The notes beneath the pieces were generated by a model, which saw only the letters and a program-made list of their open reading frames with translations, ran no database searches and was not told where the DNA came from. This document shows positions 45,690-58,558 of a stretch of DNA of 64,000 nucleotides, one piece after another (positions within the stretch are counted from its first letter, which is position 1; every line of letters starts with the position of its first letter). This DNA is from Zingiber officinale (taxonomy: Eukaryota > Streptophyta > Magnoliopsida > Zingiberales > Zingiberaceae): contig NC_056002.1 in the NCBI RefSeq assembly GCF_018446385.1, positions 4,017,474-4,081,473 of the forward strand, read 5' to 3'. A program made the translations under genes and the position numbers.

Positions 45690-46745
45690 CTTTCGTCTCT
45701 CTCTCTCAAATCGATCGGGACGCAGAAAGGAGGAGAAAACGATCAAAAAGATTGCGCCTTTGTTCCGGGTTCGTTTTGGCGGCTCGGATCTCGCTCTGGT
45801 CGTACGGCTAGAGGCGGGCGTGTCCGCCGCTTCTACGTCGGTAATTCCTTAGGAAAAGGGGAAAAGGAATCGGCTTTCCCTTTTCCTGTTCCACTTCTCC
45901 CAGCGCGCGCGATGATTTGAACGCTGGGTGGACTTTGTCATCGTTCTGTATAATTGAGTTACTTTACCGAAGGAAAAAAGAATAACGAGGGAGAGAAGAA
46001 CAGTAGGATTCCTCTTCGAGCCGTTGCGTGCAACTATTCCCTTCTTTTATTCTCTGTAGAAGGTACTTTGCCTTTTCATTCTTTGTTTTTGTGTTTTGAG
46101 TTTTTTTTTTTTTTTTGCGCCAAACTCACCTCTCTTTCACGGTTGTTTCTCCTTTCTCTGGCGGTCTGGCCGTTTTATCTCTGTGATCTGGAAAAGTTGG
46201 TTCTTTTTTTTTTTAGTGTGAAAAGGGTATTCTCCTTTGGTATCACTTTCGGTGGCTATCATGAGTTCTAAATCTTCCGTTGTTGATGATAAGATTAACT
46301 TTCAAAACCTTCGTACCTGGTCTTTTTTTTTTTTTTTTTTTGGCGTAGTTATCAGTTTAATAAAATGACCATGGGTGTTGGATTTGAAGCAATCTATCTT
46401 GGCTCTGCACTGACTGCTACTCCCTGACCTTTGCAATTTAGAACGGAAAGGTTATTTATTGTATTAGGGTCCAGGTATTTCTAATATTTATTAATGTAAA
46501 GGTTTCAGATTTCTTTTAGGTATTATTCTTTTTATGGGATAGGGTTGATTTTTGTACCACCTGCATATATCTTATATTTCTATTTTCTTCCGTGAAACAT
46601 TGAATTATTGGTTTAGTTTTGGATTCTGCAGATTTTGTTTCTTCAGAAAAAAATCTTGCAAGTTTTGTTTCCATGTTATTTCCGAGATTTTAAGATTGGT
46701 AAATCTTTGTTTATTATAATTGTTTTCACAGCTTGTTTGAGTATC
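45690..46745 (+). other. Probable 5' UTR and leader intron of PSS1
   Basis: The coding exon is preceded by a strong acceptor (TTGTTTTCACAG ending at 46731) only 14 bp before the ATG, so the leader must be spliced. Candidate donors are TCG/GTAATT near 45840 and AAG/GTACTT near 46063; I cannot choose between them from sequence alone. Several long T runs lie in the presumed intron. Confidence 0.5.
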
Positions 46746-49700
46746 ATGGAGGCCAGCAGCCAAGGAAAAATAACAAGCAGAGACTACAAAATTAGAGAAG
46801 AGAATGGTGCAAAATTTCCAACTGATTTTGGTGAACTTGATCCCTGGACGGCTTGGGCATACAAGCCACGTACAATAACTTTACTTTTTGTTGGAACATG
46901 TTTATTAGTGTGAGTGCTGCTGGATCCTTCAATTTTGACAGTTCTTTTGATACAAGATAATTTGTTTGATCCTTCATTTCTTTGGATGTCTATAAAGAGA
47001 TTTTATTATATATCTTTCTGGCATCTTCCTTTCTTGATTTCCCTCTGTATTTTTGTATATGTTAAGACAAGTGATATGAAATCCACTAACTTGAATTTAC
47101 ATAGGCAAGCGATTAGTTGAACAGTTGCCTTTCATCTGAGCTATGTAGATAGGATACTAATACATGATGAATTTTATGAGTCTCGATTTGTTCTACAATT
47201 TACTTTTGATTGCATGCTTTACTTGGCGAATGTGAAGAATGTTTTGGCATAATCTGAAGAATGATGTGTTGGCCAGAAGTTTACTATGTTACATAATGAT
47301 AGTCTTTTACTTAAGTACCAAGTAAGATTGAACAAGAGATCTGATAGTCTTGTAACATATGTTCTTTTTGAATTCTTTTAACGGTTTATCATCTTTTGGC
47401 TGCTTCATATTCTAAACCATTTTTTGCAGTTGGGCAAGTGGAGCACTAGATCCTGAAAGCACAGCATCAACTGACATTGTTACATCAGTAAAGAGGTAAG
47501 TTTTCTAGTTTATTGTACCTCAGGATTGTAATTTGCATGTGGAATTTATTCTTTGAATTCCTTTCTCTTGCAGAGGTGTCTGGGCGATGATTGCTGTCTT
47601 TTTAGCCTATTCCTTGCTGCAAGCACCTTCAACGTAAGCTATGGCTTCCATTTTTGAGAGCTCAGAACTTATAACTTTATGATGTAGATACATGTATCTC
47701 AGCATTATACAAGGTCATTCGAGAGCATTTGTTGCTTTGTATCTGGAATAATTTCCCCATCAAGAATTGCAATAATGCAGTTTTTCTATAAATTATGGAC
47801 ATTGTCACTTGTTTGTACACTCTATTTTATTCAGGGTTCTTATAAGGCCACATCCTGCAATTTGGCGCTTAGTTCATGGAATGGCTGTTGTGTACCTTGT
47901 TGCCCTAACATTTTTGCTTTTCCAGGTTTGTTGTGTTTCTATCTTTTAATTAGGATGATTATCAAGCGCATCTGATTCAGTTTCATTCTTTTCCATTTGT
48001 TGTTTTTGGAAACCATTTTCCTATTTATTGTGCTTTAGTAATTGTTGCCATTGATTCAAATAGGATAAAATTTGAGCCAAGAGTAATAATTCTAATAGTA
48101 TGTGATGCTGGATACTTCATCAGCTTTAATTTCTCATGAAAATTCACATATAGTAGATTCGTTCTTCAAACTTTTTGCTACTGAGGTTTTTGTTGCTTCA
48201 TCTGTTATTGTGATTTTGGTAGAATCTAGACCTCAAATAATCAATAAATTCATCTAATAATTCTGCTGTGAATTTGACAAATGTTCCTCTGGTTTCTTTT
48301 TCTCATTTCCAGAATCGTGATGATGCTAGGCAGTTTATGAAATATCTCCATCCTGCTCTGGGAGTTGGTAAACACTTGATTTAGGTGCTTTATGGTTTCC
48401 TCCAGAAAATAGCATATTCATAGATAAAGAAATTAACAGAATCTTTGTTTGTGCATTCCAGAATTACCTGAAAGATCATATGGAGCTGATTGCCGTATTT
48501 ATGTCCCAGAGAATCCAAAAAACAGGTTTATCAATGTTTATGTATGATTCCTTCATTCATCAACCTTTTGTCATTCAGTTTATATTGCTTGGATCTTTCA
48601 AGGAACCTAAACCTTTTTAGATCTTGTCATCACTAATTTGTGTTAGTTTATTGCAGAATACATTATTTGATGAGTTTGTTCTTGCTCATATTTTTGGATG
48701 GTGGGGTAAGGCAATAATGATACGAAACCAGCCCCTTCTGTGGGTGTTGTCGATTGGCTTCGAATTGATGGAGGTTCATTTTCATTGTTTTACCTCTTTT
48801 TCCTTTTTTCCTTTTTTTGCAAAAATTACTTAAGTTTTTTTCTTTAAAAAAACATTATTTAAGTTCATTAGCTAACAATTGCAGTTTACTTTTCGCCACA
48901 TGTTGCCAAATTTCAATGAGTGCTGGTGGGACAGTATTATTTTGGACATCTTGATCTGCAATTGGTTTGGTGAGACCTTAGTTACTCTCTTGTTACCTGC
49001 AAATGGATGCGAAAATAATTACTTTAGTAATGGTTCGAATGATGCGTTGAACATAAAGTATGAAAATTGCCTTATCTCTGATGCTTTGGTGGCATATTTT
49101 GAAATATGGTCTCATACTAGCATGTCTGACAGTACTGACTTGTGTTGTCCAATGCTCATTATCACTAAAAAGTAATAGCCATATGACCCATTGGTAAATA
49201 CTTGCAGGTACTTCAACTGACATCTAAAAATTTTTAGAAATGCAGCCTTAGCGGTCCATTTTGTTTCTGAGTAAATGCATCATTGTGAACGCTTTTAGGT
49301 TGGTCACAGAAGTCTCCCTGATAGTCTGAACCTTCATTATTGGTGACTGGTAACTAGATGGCTCTCGGTTCCGCATTATTATTTTCTTTATGTTTCTCAA
49401 AATCTCTCTTATTTTAGCTTGAAATTAATTGAGGATTAATATTATTTGGTGATTTAAAGTATGTCAATAGCCTTATTTTGTTCCTAAATTACTCACGCCA
49501 GGTTCCTCTATAGTTCTTCCAAGAACATGAAGGTAAAGTGCATTTCCAATATGACCATGTAGGAAAGGTGGCTAAATCCTGAAGAATCAAGACTCTAGTT
49601 AATTAGCTTTGCCTTGGAATCATTATCATTTTGCTTCATAGGGACTTCCAGTCACAGTTTAGTTTGGATTATTTATCTAAATCCATAATCACTTTACTTA

Positions 49701-51844
49701 CTCCAATGAAAATTATGTTCTAGGTTCCAAGCTTTTTTTAAACAAAATTCTTTTACAAGGTTCTGAAACCTTTGTTTATTCTGTTACATGCACATAGATC
49801 CATTCAAGTAAAAGAGGAGACACATAGACCATTTAGGCCAAAACACATTTCATATTTTTGTTTATGATACAGGTATTTGGGCAGGAATGCATACTGTTAG
49901 GTACTTTGATGGAAAAACCTATGAGTGGGTGGGCATAAGCCGCCAACCAAATATAATTGGTAAGGTACGGTATGTTGTATTTCTTTCATAATTTTATTTA
50001 TGTTCAAGTTTGCCAATAATTGTGAGACTTTGGGGCATGAAATTTTTCTTTGTTCTCGGGATGTGACCCAGAAATTGTGAGAAATTTTGGTTCTAGTGGG
50101 CATTCTATCTGATATCAGCACCAGAGCCAACAATATCTTTTCACAAACCAAATAGCTGAATTGGAGGATTCAGTTGTTCATTTCCTTGGTGTTACATTTT
50201 AGTTTCATAAAATTTCCAGGCTATCAGAACTATCCTTGTTATTTTCAATTGATAAAAATGATTGGTATTGCATCTGTCCAAGAGTTGGTGCTTGATTTTA
50301 ATGTGACTCTTGCAGTGGCTGTAAGGGTGAGTGGAGTATAACTTAAGCCTGTACAATACGTTGCTCATTGGTGATTTTGATTAATTGTCACGATCACTGC
50401 ACACCAATCATACCATGCTGCCAACCAGTCCATTCATTAGCATGATTTTGTTCTTTCTCGAGTTAATGAGTCAAACTGTCAACAATGGTTTGTTCTTACA
50501 TGACAATTTTGTCATTTTGCCCACACAATGTCTAAGCATTCACTTAGATTTCCATTTAATGCCGCTCAGGTCCAGGCCATGCATGGTACAGACTAATTAA
50601 CTTCTCTACACGATTTATTCATTACACAAAGGATATCACTGTTTCTAATAGACAAGTTTTACTCTGTTCTGACAGAAAATTGATGGTCTACAGTTTTGAT
50701 TGTTGGTGTAGGCATACTTTTAGCAATTTTTTTATGACAAATAGCAAACTTTAAAAATCCTATAGTTCTGTATATTGTACACTCAGCATAACCCAATGGA
50801 GTTGTAGATATTCCTCCTCCGAAATTTCATCATGTCTGTGTTTGTTCCAACTATCACATTTGCCCAAGAGTTAAACCTGATGATTGAATTGAACGTTCAC
50901 AGTGGTGATTCAACCTCTTGCAGACAACAAAACAGAAAAAGCTTGTGGTTCATCCAAAGTGATTAAATTCTTGTTTTTATAGAACATTTTTTTTCTAATC
51001 GTCACAATACCATTTTTTGGTTATCCCTTGGCTTCCATTGTAACTTTTCAAGAGATGTAATTTTCTTACACAAAACTGCTCCAATATGTATTGTGTAGCT
51101 AAGGTATGGGTATTTTTTCGATTCTGTTCTTTGATTATAATTTGTTTGTGAAGGTCAAAAGAACATTGGGCCAGTTTACACCTGCAAGATGGGACAAAGA
51201 CGAATGGCATCCCTTGCTTGGACCATTGAGATTCATTCAAGTGCTGTGCCTTTGCATTGTTTTTATGATTGTGGAACTCAACACCTTTTTCCTCAAGTTC
51301 TGTCTATGGGTTCCTCCTAGAAACCCCTTGATTGTTTATAGATTAGTTCTGTGGTGGCTAATTGCTATACCAACAATCCGCGAATACAACACCTACTTGC
51401 AAGACAGGTATCTATGTATCATTCAGTCTATCCATAAAGTTTCTAGATATTCCACTTGCAGAATCTGAAGTTGTGTGGAATCAATATAGCTAAAAGGGAT
51501 ACTAACATGACCAATGATTTCAGAAAGCCTATCAAGAAGGTTGGAGCATTCTGTTGGCTTTCACTAGCAATATGCATAGTGGAGCTTCTAATTTGTGTCA
51601 AATTTGGCCATGGTCAGTAGCATAACACTTTAATTTGTTCTGTCACTATGTTGCTTGAAGAGTTCATTTTCTTTACGTTTGATACAAGCATTCTCATCGG
51701 TGTTCTTCCAAACCAGGTCTCTTCCCAAACCCAATGCCCCCATGGTTAATAACTTTCTGGACGACTGTCGGCATGGCCCTAGTGGTGTTCCTATTCATCT
51801 GGACTTGTCAGATTCATCAATCCGTGATGAAGAAGAGGCGATGA
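46746..51844 (+). CDS. PSS1: Phosphatidylserine synthase (base-exchange type)
   Basis: Makes phosphatidylserine by exchanging serine for the head group of a phospholipid, in the ER membrane. Twelve coding exons: 46746-46909, 47430-47495, 47574-47633, 47835-47925, 48313-48367, 48462-48541, 48657-48773, 48885-48969, 49873-49964, 51154-51407, 51524-51612 and 51717-51844. All junctions are GT-AG, phases agree and the total is 426 residues, close to the roughly 425 of known plant PSS1. Signature stretches are [73 protein letters not shown] (residues about 222-240) and [12 protein letters not shown]. Multiple membrane segments run throughout, and the C-terminus ends in a basic KKRR tail. The first 30 residues are variable in the family. 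It looks intact. Confidence 0.97.
49965..51153 (+). other. Large intron 9 of PSS1
   Basis: At 1,189 bp this is the longest intron of the gene after the leader intron. No transposon ends or open frames of note. Donor GTACGG, acceptor TTTGTGAAG. Confidence 0.7.
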
Positions 51845-53411
51845 TCGCCTACCTACATTTTTCATTTTCTTCCCCCACTTTGACTCATTATTTTACCTCT
51901 GTAAATACTCTGCATCTGTAAATGAATCAATTGCTGCCTAGACTGGAAACCAGTCAGGCAAGTAGAGGATGATTTTTCATTTTAACTATGTATCAATGCT
52001 CTTCCTGCAGGATTTTTTGTGGCTGTACCTATATTTTTTATACTTTGATCTAACCTTTTATTTATTCAATTGAGCAATGACAAGAGCATGCCTTTTACAA
52101 AATGGATTGTAAAAGACATTTGAACTGGAGCTCACTCTCTTTGTAGCACTACTTTTGTAATGAAGAAAGTTGCCATTTGTAGATTATTTTCTCCAACTCA
52201 AAGCATCAAAATTTTGATGTTCTTTCTGTTCAAGACGTGATTGTCCTGGTTAATGGTTGTGACATGTTCTCCAGCTGCAACAACGAAGGTAAAAAGAGGC
52301 GTGGTAGGGTTAAATCTCGAATCTCGAACCTCGAACAGGACGAATAATATGGCATATGCTCTGAGTCTGAGGTGGGTGAACTATTATGACAATTGCACCC
52401 CTAACTTATTCTAATAAATAGCTTGTACATCCGTAGCTCATGGCCTCATGGACCATAAAGGAGCTTGAAAGCCATTCCTCACCTTCTCAGCTCCACACTT
52501 TCCCATTTTCATATTACAATTTCAACAGCAAAATCTGCAGAGAAAAAAAAATAGTCTCAAATGCATGCAAATTTAACCGATCGATCGAACCAGTGTGGTC
52601 CAAGAGTAACAATAAATGTGCACGCTATAAAGTATAGAAAAAGGAACCTAAATCATGTGACTGAAAAGGATTAAACAGCTTGCTGGCTAAACGTACCTTA
52701 TGATCCAATTATCTGAATTTAATAATATCAAGAGATAATTTGATTTTGATCCTCACAATTTCATCTGGTCCTTACCATTTCATGAAATCATTTATGTTTA
52801 TTTAACAGTCTCAGTGCAGCTAAACTAGCAGCCGTCCTCCATCATGATCTCACATGTAAATTCGAGCCGTAAAAAAACGTCACGCTTGCTTTAATCTTTG
52901 CCTTTAACTCTCTGACAAGGTTTGTTTACTTGAATCACACCCACCAATCTAGCAGCCCACCTACTCTAGAATTTAGTTTATCGTACAAAAATCACAATTA
53001 TTTGATTGCCTAACAGGAGGCGTAGTTTTATGCACTTCAATTAATGTCAGCTCCTTGGACCGGTTTTAGATAGATTGTCGATTTCATTTTGTTATATCTA
53101 GCGTCGCCATCAACAACAGTGTCCCGTCAAAATCTTAATCACTGCAGAAAAAAATGGGAAGGTAAAAAACACTGTGAAGTTTAGTTGGCCATATTTGACC
53201 GAGCATGGCGAGAGAGAGTCAACAAAACAAAAGAGAAAAAAATATGAAGAGGCTGGAGTTGTTAAGATACAGCGAGGATTGATTGAAGGTCAGCATGTCA
53301 AACAATCCACGGGAATGGCCAGAGCAAATTAATACACGAGGAAATTAAGCACTTGCAGCGTAAGAAAGAAGAAGAGAAAAAGTGAGTTAGTGTAGAGGAG
53401 GGAGGACGAGG
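51845..53411. other. Intergenic between PSS1 and GT61 gene 1
   Basis: Holds the PSS1 3' UTR and the promoter of the next gene. No further gene seen. Same-strand (head-to-tail) spacing of about 1.6 kb. Confidence 0.5.
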
Positions 53412-55047
53412 ATGAAGGCTGCGAGGAATCCTCCCAGGCTCGAGCCAAGGAGAAGTGGCAATGCGCTCATCATTGCCACCATGCTGATTTCCCTGTGCAT
53501 CCTCACCCTCGTCAAGGCTCGCTACTGCTCCGCTCCGTATGGTTTGTGTTCTTGTTTGGTGCTTTCTTTGGCTCTGATGAGTTGGGGATTTTGTGTTGTT
53601 GAGAGAATGCTACTGTTCCTCTTCTTGCAGGAAAGTCGCAGAGATTAGCAGAGGATTTAGAGGCGTCGAGAGTAATCGTAGAGAAGAGTGGGGAAGCTGC
53701 TCTAATAGGTAATTTGAAAAGATTTGGTAGAAAAAATTGGGTTTTTTTTCCTTCTGTTTTTTTGAAGAGAAGAGAAGAGTAGAGAATTCGTACTTTTGTG
53801 CAGAGGATGAAGATGAAGAATTAACCATAGGAACATCTGAAGAACACGCTGCAGAAAAAGCTGTGTTGAGCTCGAACAAGCCAATCTGCTCCGAGACAAG
53901 CAGGAGATCTGATGTCTGCGAAGTAGAAGGGGATGTGAGATTGCAGAGCAGCTCGCAGACCATCTTCCTGCCTCCTTCCTTGACAGATCGAGAATGGAAG
54001 ACGAAGCCTTATTGCAGAAAGCACGATCCCCCGGCGATGAGGAAGGTCAAAGAGTGGACTTTGAAGCCGTTCCCCGAAGGCGGGCCGCCGCCTCAGTGCA
54101 CCGTCAACCACGCCGCTCCGGCGCTGGTCTTCTCCATAGCCGGATTCACCGGCAACCTCTTCCACGACTTCACCGACGTGCTCGTCCCCCTCTTTATCTC
54201 CGCTTACCAATTCCGCGGCGAGGTCCAGTTCGTGATCCCGGAGCACAAGTCCTGGTGGGTGAGCAAGTTTGCCCTAATTTTTAAGCAGCTCTCCAACTAC
54301 GAAATCATCGACGCCGACAACGACGACCGAGGCGCTATCCACTGCTTCCCGCGGGTAATCGTGGGATTAAGCTTCCACAAGGAGCTCAGCGCGGATCCGG
54401 CCAGGACGCCGACGGGGTATGGAATGGCGGAGTTCAAGGCGATGCTTCGGAAGGCTTACGGCCTGGAACGCCCGAGGGCGGTGCCGTCGGGAGACCAGTG
54501 GGACATCCGGCGGAAGCCGAGGCTGCTGATCATCACGCGGAAGAAAACTAGGGTTTTCCTGAACGAGCGGGGGATGACGGACATGGCGATGAGTCTAGGA
54601 TTCGACGTGCGCGTAGCGGAGCCTGACATGAGCACCGACCTGTCCAAGTTCGCGCGGCTGGTGAACTCCGCCGACGTGATGATCGGCGTCCACGGCGCCG
54701 GGCTCACCAACATGGTGTTCCTCCCCGACGGCGCGGTGCTGATCCAGGTGGTGCCGTTCGGGGGGCTGGACTGGCTCGCCAGGGAGACCTTCAAGGAGCC
54801 GTCGCCGGCGATGGGGATCAACTACCTGGACTACCACATCAAGGCAGACGAGAGCACGATCGGCGAGCAGTACGCGGCGGACGACCCTGTGATCAAGAAT
54901 CCATCCGCCGTGCACAAGCGGGGGTGGAATGAGATCAGTCGGATCTACCTGGAGAACCAGAACGTGAGGCCGCACCTCGGCCGGCTGCGGAAGACGCTGT
55001 TGGAGGCGCTTAACCACCTGCCTCACGGCCGCCATGGAAGAGGATGA
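53412..55047 (+). CDS. GT61 family glycosyltransferase, copy 1 (3 exons)
   Basis: Predicted type II Golgi membrane glycosyltransferase of family GT61 (DUF563), which in monocots includes xylan arabinosyl- and xylosyltransferases. Exons are 53412-53541, 53631-53708 and 53804-55047, with GT-AG introns, for 483 residues. One membrane anchor at about residues 17-37 (ALIIATMLISLCILTLV) is followed by a short stem. The catalytic part includes CTVNHAAPALVFS (about 168-180), GFTGNLFHDFTDVLVPLF (183-200), LLIITRKKTR, VNSADVMIGVHGAGLTNMVFLP (GVHGAGLTN near 364) and VVPFGGLDW. The third exon is distinctly GC-rich. The acceptor sugar chain and donor cannot be told from sequence. Convergent with the second GT61 gene. 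Confidence 0.94.
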
Positions 55048-56566
55048 TCAAACCAATGGATTGCAGTAAACTGATCGATTGATCTCCCTCCTCCTATTCT
55101 TGTTCTTGTTCCTTCTTTTTTCTTCACATTGATCTCTGCATTCATTTTTGGTTCTTGTAAGAAAAATTCATACAAGTGTGCGATTAGATTCACAATAACA
55201 GTCCAAACCAAATCCATCAGTGTAAATTTCCTAGTTAATCTTTATGATAACCTTCTATAAATGGCATGCAATTCTCCATCAACAGAACTTGAGAATAATC
55301 ATTCATGCCTAAGTAAACTACAAAGAGTTCAACTAGTTTGGATTTTCCCATGATTGATAAACTTCTCATTTGACTTTGTTGTCTTCGATCCTCTGCATCT
55401 TTCAATTGAAGGGGAGAGCTCCCAAGGTCAAATGGTTCGGTGTGCGGGAGCTGTCAAAGAACGGACAAGCCAACCTCTCTTTTGCTCGTTGGCTAATATC
55501 TGTCCAAGAATTGGAAGAATCTTCCATCAAAACATCACAATTTACCAAAATTCAAAACAACATTTGGGTGGGCAAAGAACAATTCAAAGGTAGCAAGTTG
55601 GATGAAGAAGAATGTTTCGAGGAACACATATGGCCTTGATACATATCAACATACTGTGCAGGGTTGATATCCGAGTCTAAAGTGTGGATGAGCCTTTGCT
55701 AATTTGGGGAAACACAAATCATTTTTGAATTAGCTTTTGTCATGTTCCAACCAAAAACAAAAGAGAAGGCAAAAGCAAATTGTCTTGAGAGGGCATGCCT
55801 CCACTTCGCCACACGTTAAAGCAGTTTTGTATAGTATGTCTCTCTCATGGTGCAGAATTTGTTATTGCTTCATCATCAGAGTCACTGCAGCATCTTCTCT
55901 AATAATTGTTCTCTATAAATTTTAGGTCAGCATCTCCTCTCCGATCCTTGGCATGGAGCAAAATTATTGTCCTCTCCGTGTCGGTCTCCTCGTCCTTGTC
56001 TCTAATTCTCTGCCTGGTGCACGCAGAGAGCGCTGAGTTGTATGTGCCCTTCCTTATTCAATGGCATAATTAAAGCAGTCTGCTCGAATATACTCAAAAC
56101 TGAATGAGCAATTAACACAGATGCCCATCACTTGTTTAAACCTTTAGGTAAGGTGAACAGAATTACAGAAACCTGAATAGCCAAACTAGGTTGTCGTTTT
56201 ATTTATCTATTTCCTTTCAACTTGATCCTCCCATGCTGCTGATTAACTAGCTTTACAAATTATAATAACCACTTAGATAGTAGAATTGCTCAGTTTTTGT
56301 TGTTGCGACAGTTTCTGATGGTTTTCGGCACAAAGTTCTTGATAGCTACCGAAGTAACATTCTTGCAGAAGATGATGGAGATCTTTATCAGTTTGTAAAA
56401 TGTCTGGATCTATATGCCATTCTGACAGAAGAATTAACAGACTGTAATTACAGAAGTTCTTAAAACCCCATTCTGAATCATTAAATCACTTGACATGAAA
56501 ATATAATCTGATGAAATCAAGAAGAGGGAGGGAAAAAAAAAAATGGCCTCGGCGTGACTCTGCTAC
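55048..56566. other. Space between the convergent GT61 genes
   Basis: Contains both 3' UTRs. No complete gene. Two small open stretches deserve mention. 55,400-55,639 reads as WFGVRELSKNGQANLSFARWL...WP without a known domain. 55,936-56,040 reads as LAWSKIIVLSVSVSSSLSLILCLVHAES, a hydrophobic stretch like a membrane-anchor exon, placed after a TTTTAG acceptor-like site. Confidence 0.4.
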
Positions 56567-58558
56567 CTATTGGATGATGAGCTCCAGTGCCTTCCACAGC
56601 GTGTTCTTGAATTTCTTTATATCGAGCTTCACGTTCTGGTTGTCCATGAAGGTGGACCTCATCACAGGGTGCCCTCGCTGGTGGAAGGACATGGGATCCT
56701 TGAACACTGGGTGATCCCTCGGATACTGCTCGATCAAACTGCTCTCCTCTATGGCAATGCTATACTGCACATAGTTGAGCTTCATGTCCTTAGCTGGCTC
56801 CCCGAAATCCAGCATCGCCATCCACTCGAGGCCCCCCCACGGCACCACCTGGATCACCGTCGCGTTGGGCGGCAGGAACACCAAGTTGGTGAGCCCGGAG
56901 CCGTGCACGCCCAACATCACGTCCACTGAGTTGACCAGCTTCGCGAATTGGCCCACGTCGGATCCCACATCGCCGTCGTTGACGATGATTTCGAATCCCA
57001 ACTGGTCCGCCAATTGAGTTATTTCGTGTAGATTTGTGAATGCTCGAGATTGCTTCCTTGCTACGATGAGAATTCTGGGTTTCTTCCCGGCAAGGTCTTC
57101 GATGTTTGAAATGGCGTCCCTTTCCAGGGAGAAGGCTTCTCTTAGGAACTTGGCGAAGTCGACCATGGAGTAGCCGTTGGGGGCGCGCGCAGGGTCGATG
57201 CTAAGCTCCTTGTGCGAGCGGAGGCCGACTACGACCTTGCTGAAGCAGTGCACCTCCTTGTTCTTGTCGTAGTCGATCACCGGAAACTTGGAGAGCTTTT
57301 GGAACACCGGGAGGTAGCGGTAGACCCACCAGGGGTTCATGTCGCTGACCACGAACTGAACCTCGCCGTCGAGTTGCCGGGCAGCGAGGAAGAGCGGGAT
57401 CAGCACGTCGGTGAAGTCGTGGAAGAGGTTGCCGGTGTATCCTCCGGCGGAGAAGACGACAGCAGGGGCAGCGTGCCTGACGGTGCATTGCGGCGCCGAG
57501 ACGTCGACGGCTTTGACTGTCAGCTCGCGAACGCGGCTGAAGGCGGCGGCGTCGCCCTTGCGGGCGTAGGGGCGGAACCGGAACGCCTCGTTGCGCTCGC
57601 CGGAGTCGACGAAGAGGACGTCGGAGGAGTTTCCAGGGATGCGGATGTCGCCGGACAGCTCGCACACGTCGACCCGAGGGTCAGAGAATTCGCACGACAG
57701 CTTCTTCTCCACATTACTCTTGATTTCATGAGCTGCTTCAAGATCAGAATAGCGTATCCAACTTCAGATTTACCGAATCAAAGTGCGGCCAAACTAGATC
57801 TAAAAAATCTCAAAAATCGCAATAAAATCATTCTACTGTGTGCTTCATCTTGATCCGAGTTGCCACCGTTCTTTGCTCCCCCCTCCTCTGCTTCACTCGT
57901 ACTCTCTGCAACAAGTTAAAAATTAGCTGAAAAGCTCAGTAACCTTCAACCAATTCCAAGCACAGACCTAACGCTTCATCGTCCTCCTTCCCCTGGAGAT
58001 TCTCCTCTTCATTCTTTTCTGTAACAGGAAGCAAATCTGTGACCCTTTTGCTGATATAGGAGTTCATCTTATTCACAGAAAAACATGATAAATACTTGAA
58101 ATCCATCATGAGTAGAGTCGGATCTAGTGAAGATCCTCACCTAATTGCTTAGAAGCCTGATCATCATCTCTTAGAGTAGGAGCTACTTTCTCTCCCTCCA
58201 CATCTATGCATCAGAAACTTAAAAGAGTCTTAAAACCAGTATTCTATGATTGAATTCACACGAAACAGCAACAAACATCATGAGAAGTACCTGATCTCTG
58301 AGTTCCCAACTTTGAGCCAACTGGATCAATATCAAGATTTAGTTAGAAGGAAAAAAAAATACATTTTTATTTTCATAACCATCTAATTTCTCGTGTACAA
58401 TAAAAGCAAAACAAAAGGAACTCACGACTGGGAAAAGTAAAAGGCCTGGAGATCAGTATGAAGGTCATGGAAATAACGAAGCATCCTACTACAAGCATAA
58501 CGAATCTGAATCGCTGCGTCTGGCCGGCGTTTCGGAACAGCTTCAATTTGTTCGCCAT
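56567..58558 (-). CDS. GT61 family glycosyltransferase, copy 2 (6 exons)
   Basis: Type II Golgi glycosyltransferase of family GT61, 503 residues. Minus-strand exons in order: 58558-58426, 58320-58291, 58203-58141, 58018-57968, 57905-57837 and 57732-56567, with GT-AG introns and matching phases. The ATG at 58558 gives a short basic N-terminus and a membrane anchor (FRFVMLVVGCFVISMTFILI, about 18-37). The four short middle exons make a Glu/Asp-rich stem. The catalytic exon includes CTVRHAAPAVVFSAGG, GNLFHDFTDVLIPLF, ILIVARKQSR, VNSVDVMLGVHGSGLTNLVFLP and VVPWGGLEW. The second-largest family difference from copy 1 is the longer, split stem. The main exon opens at a CAG (57732), with an alternative AAG acceptor 3 bases earlier. 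Substrate unknown. Confidence 0.94.

Noticed and set aside
54456-55035. Long antisense open frames over the GT61 copy 1 exon
   Set aside because: They arise from the GC-rich third codon positions of the real exon and carry no domain; the same holds for 57201-57853 over copy 2.
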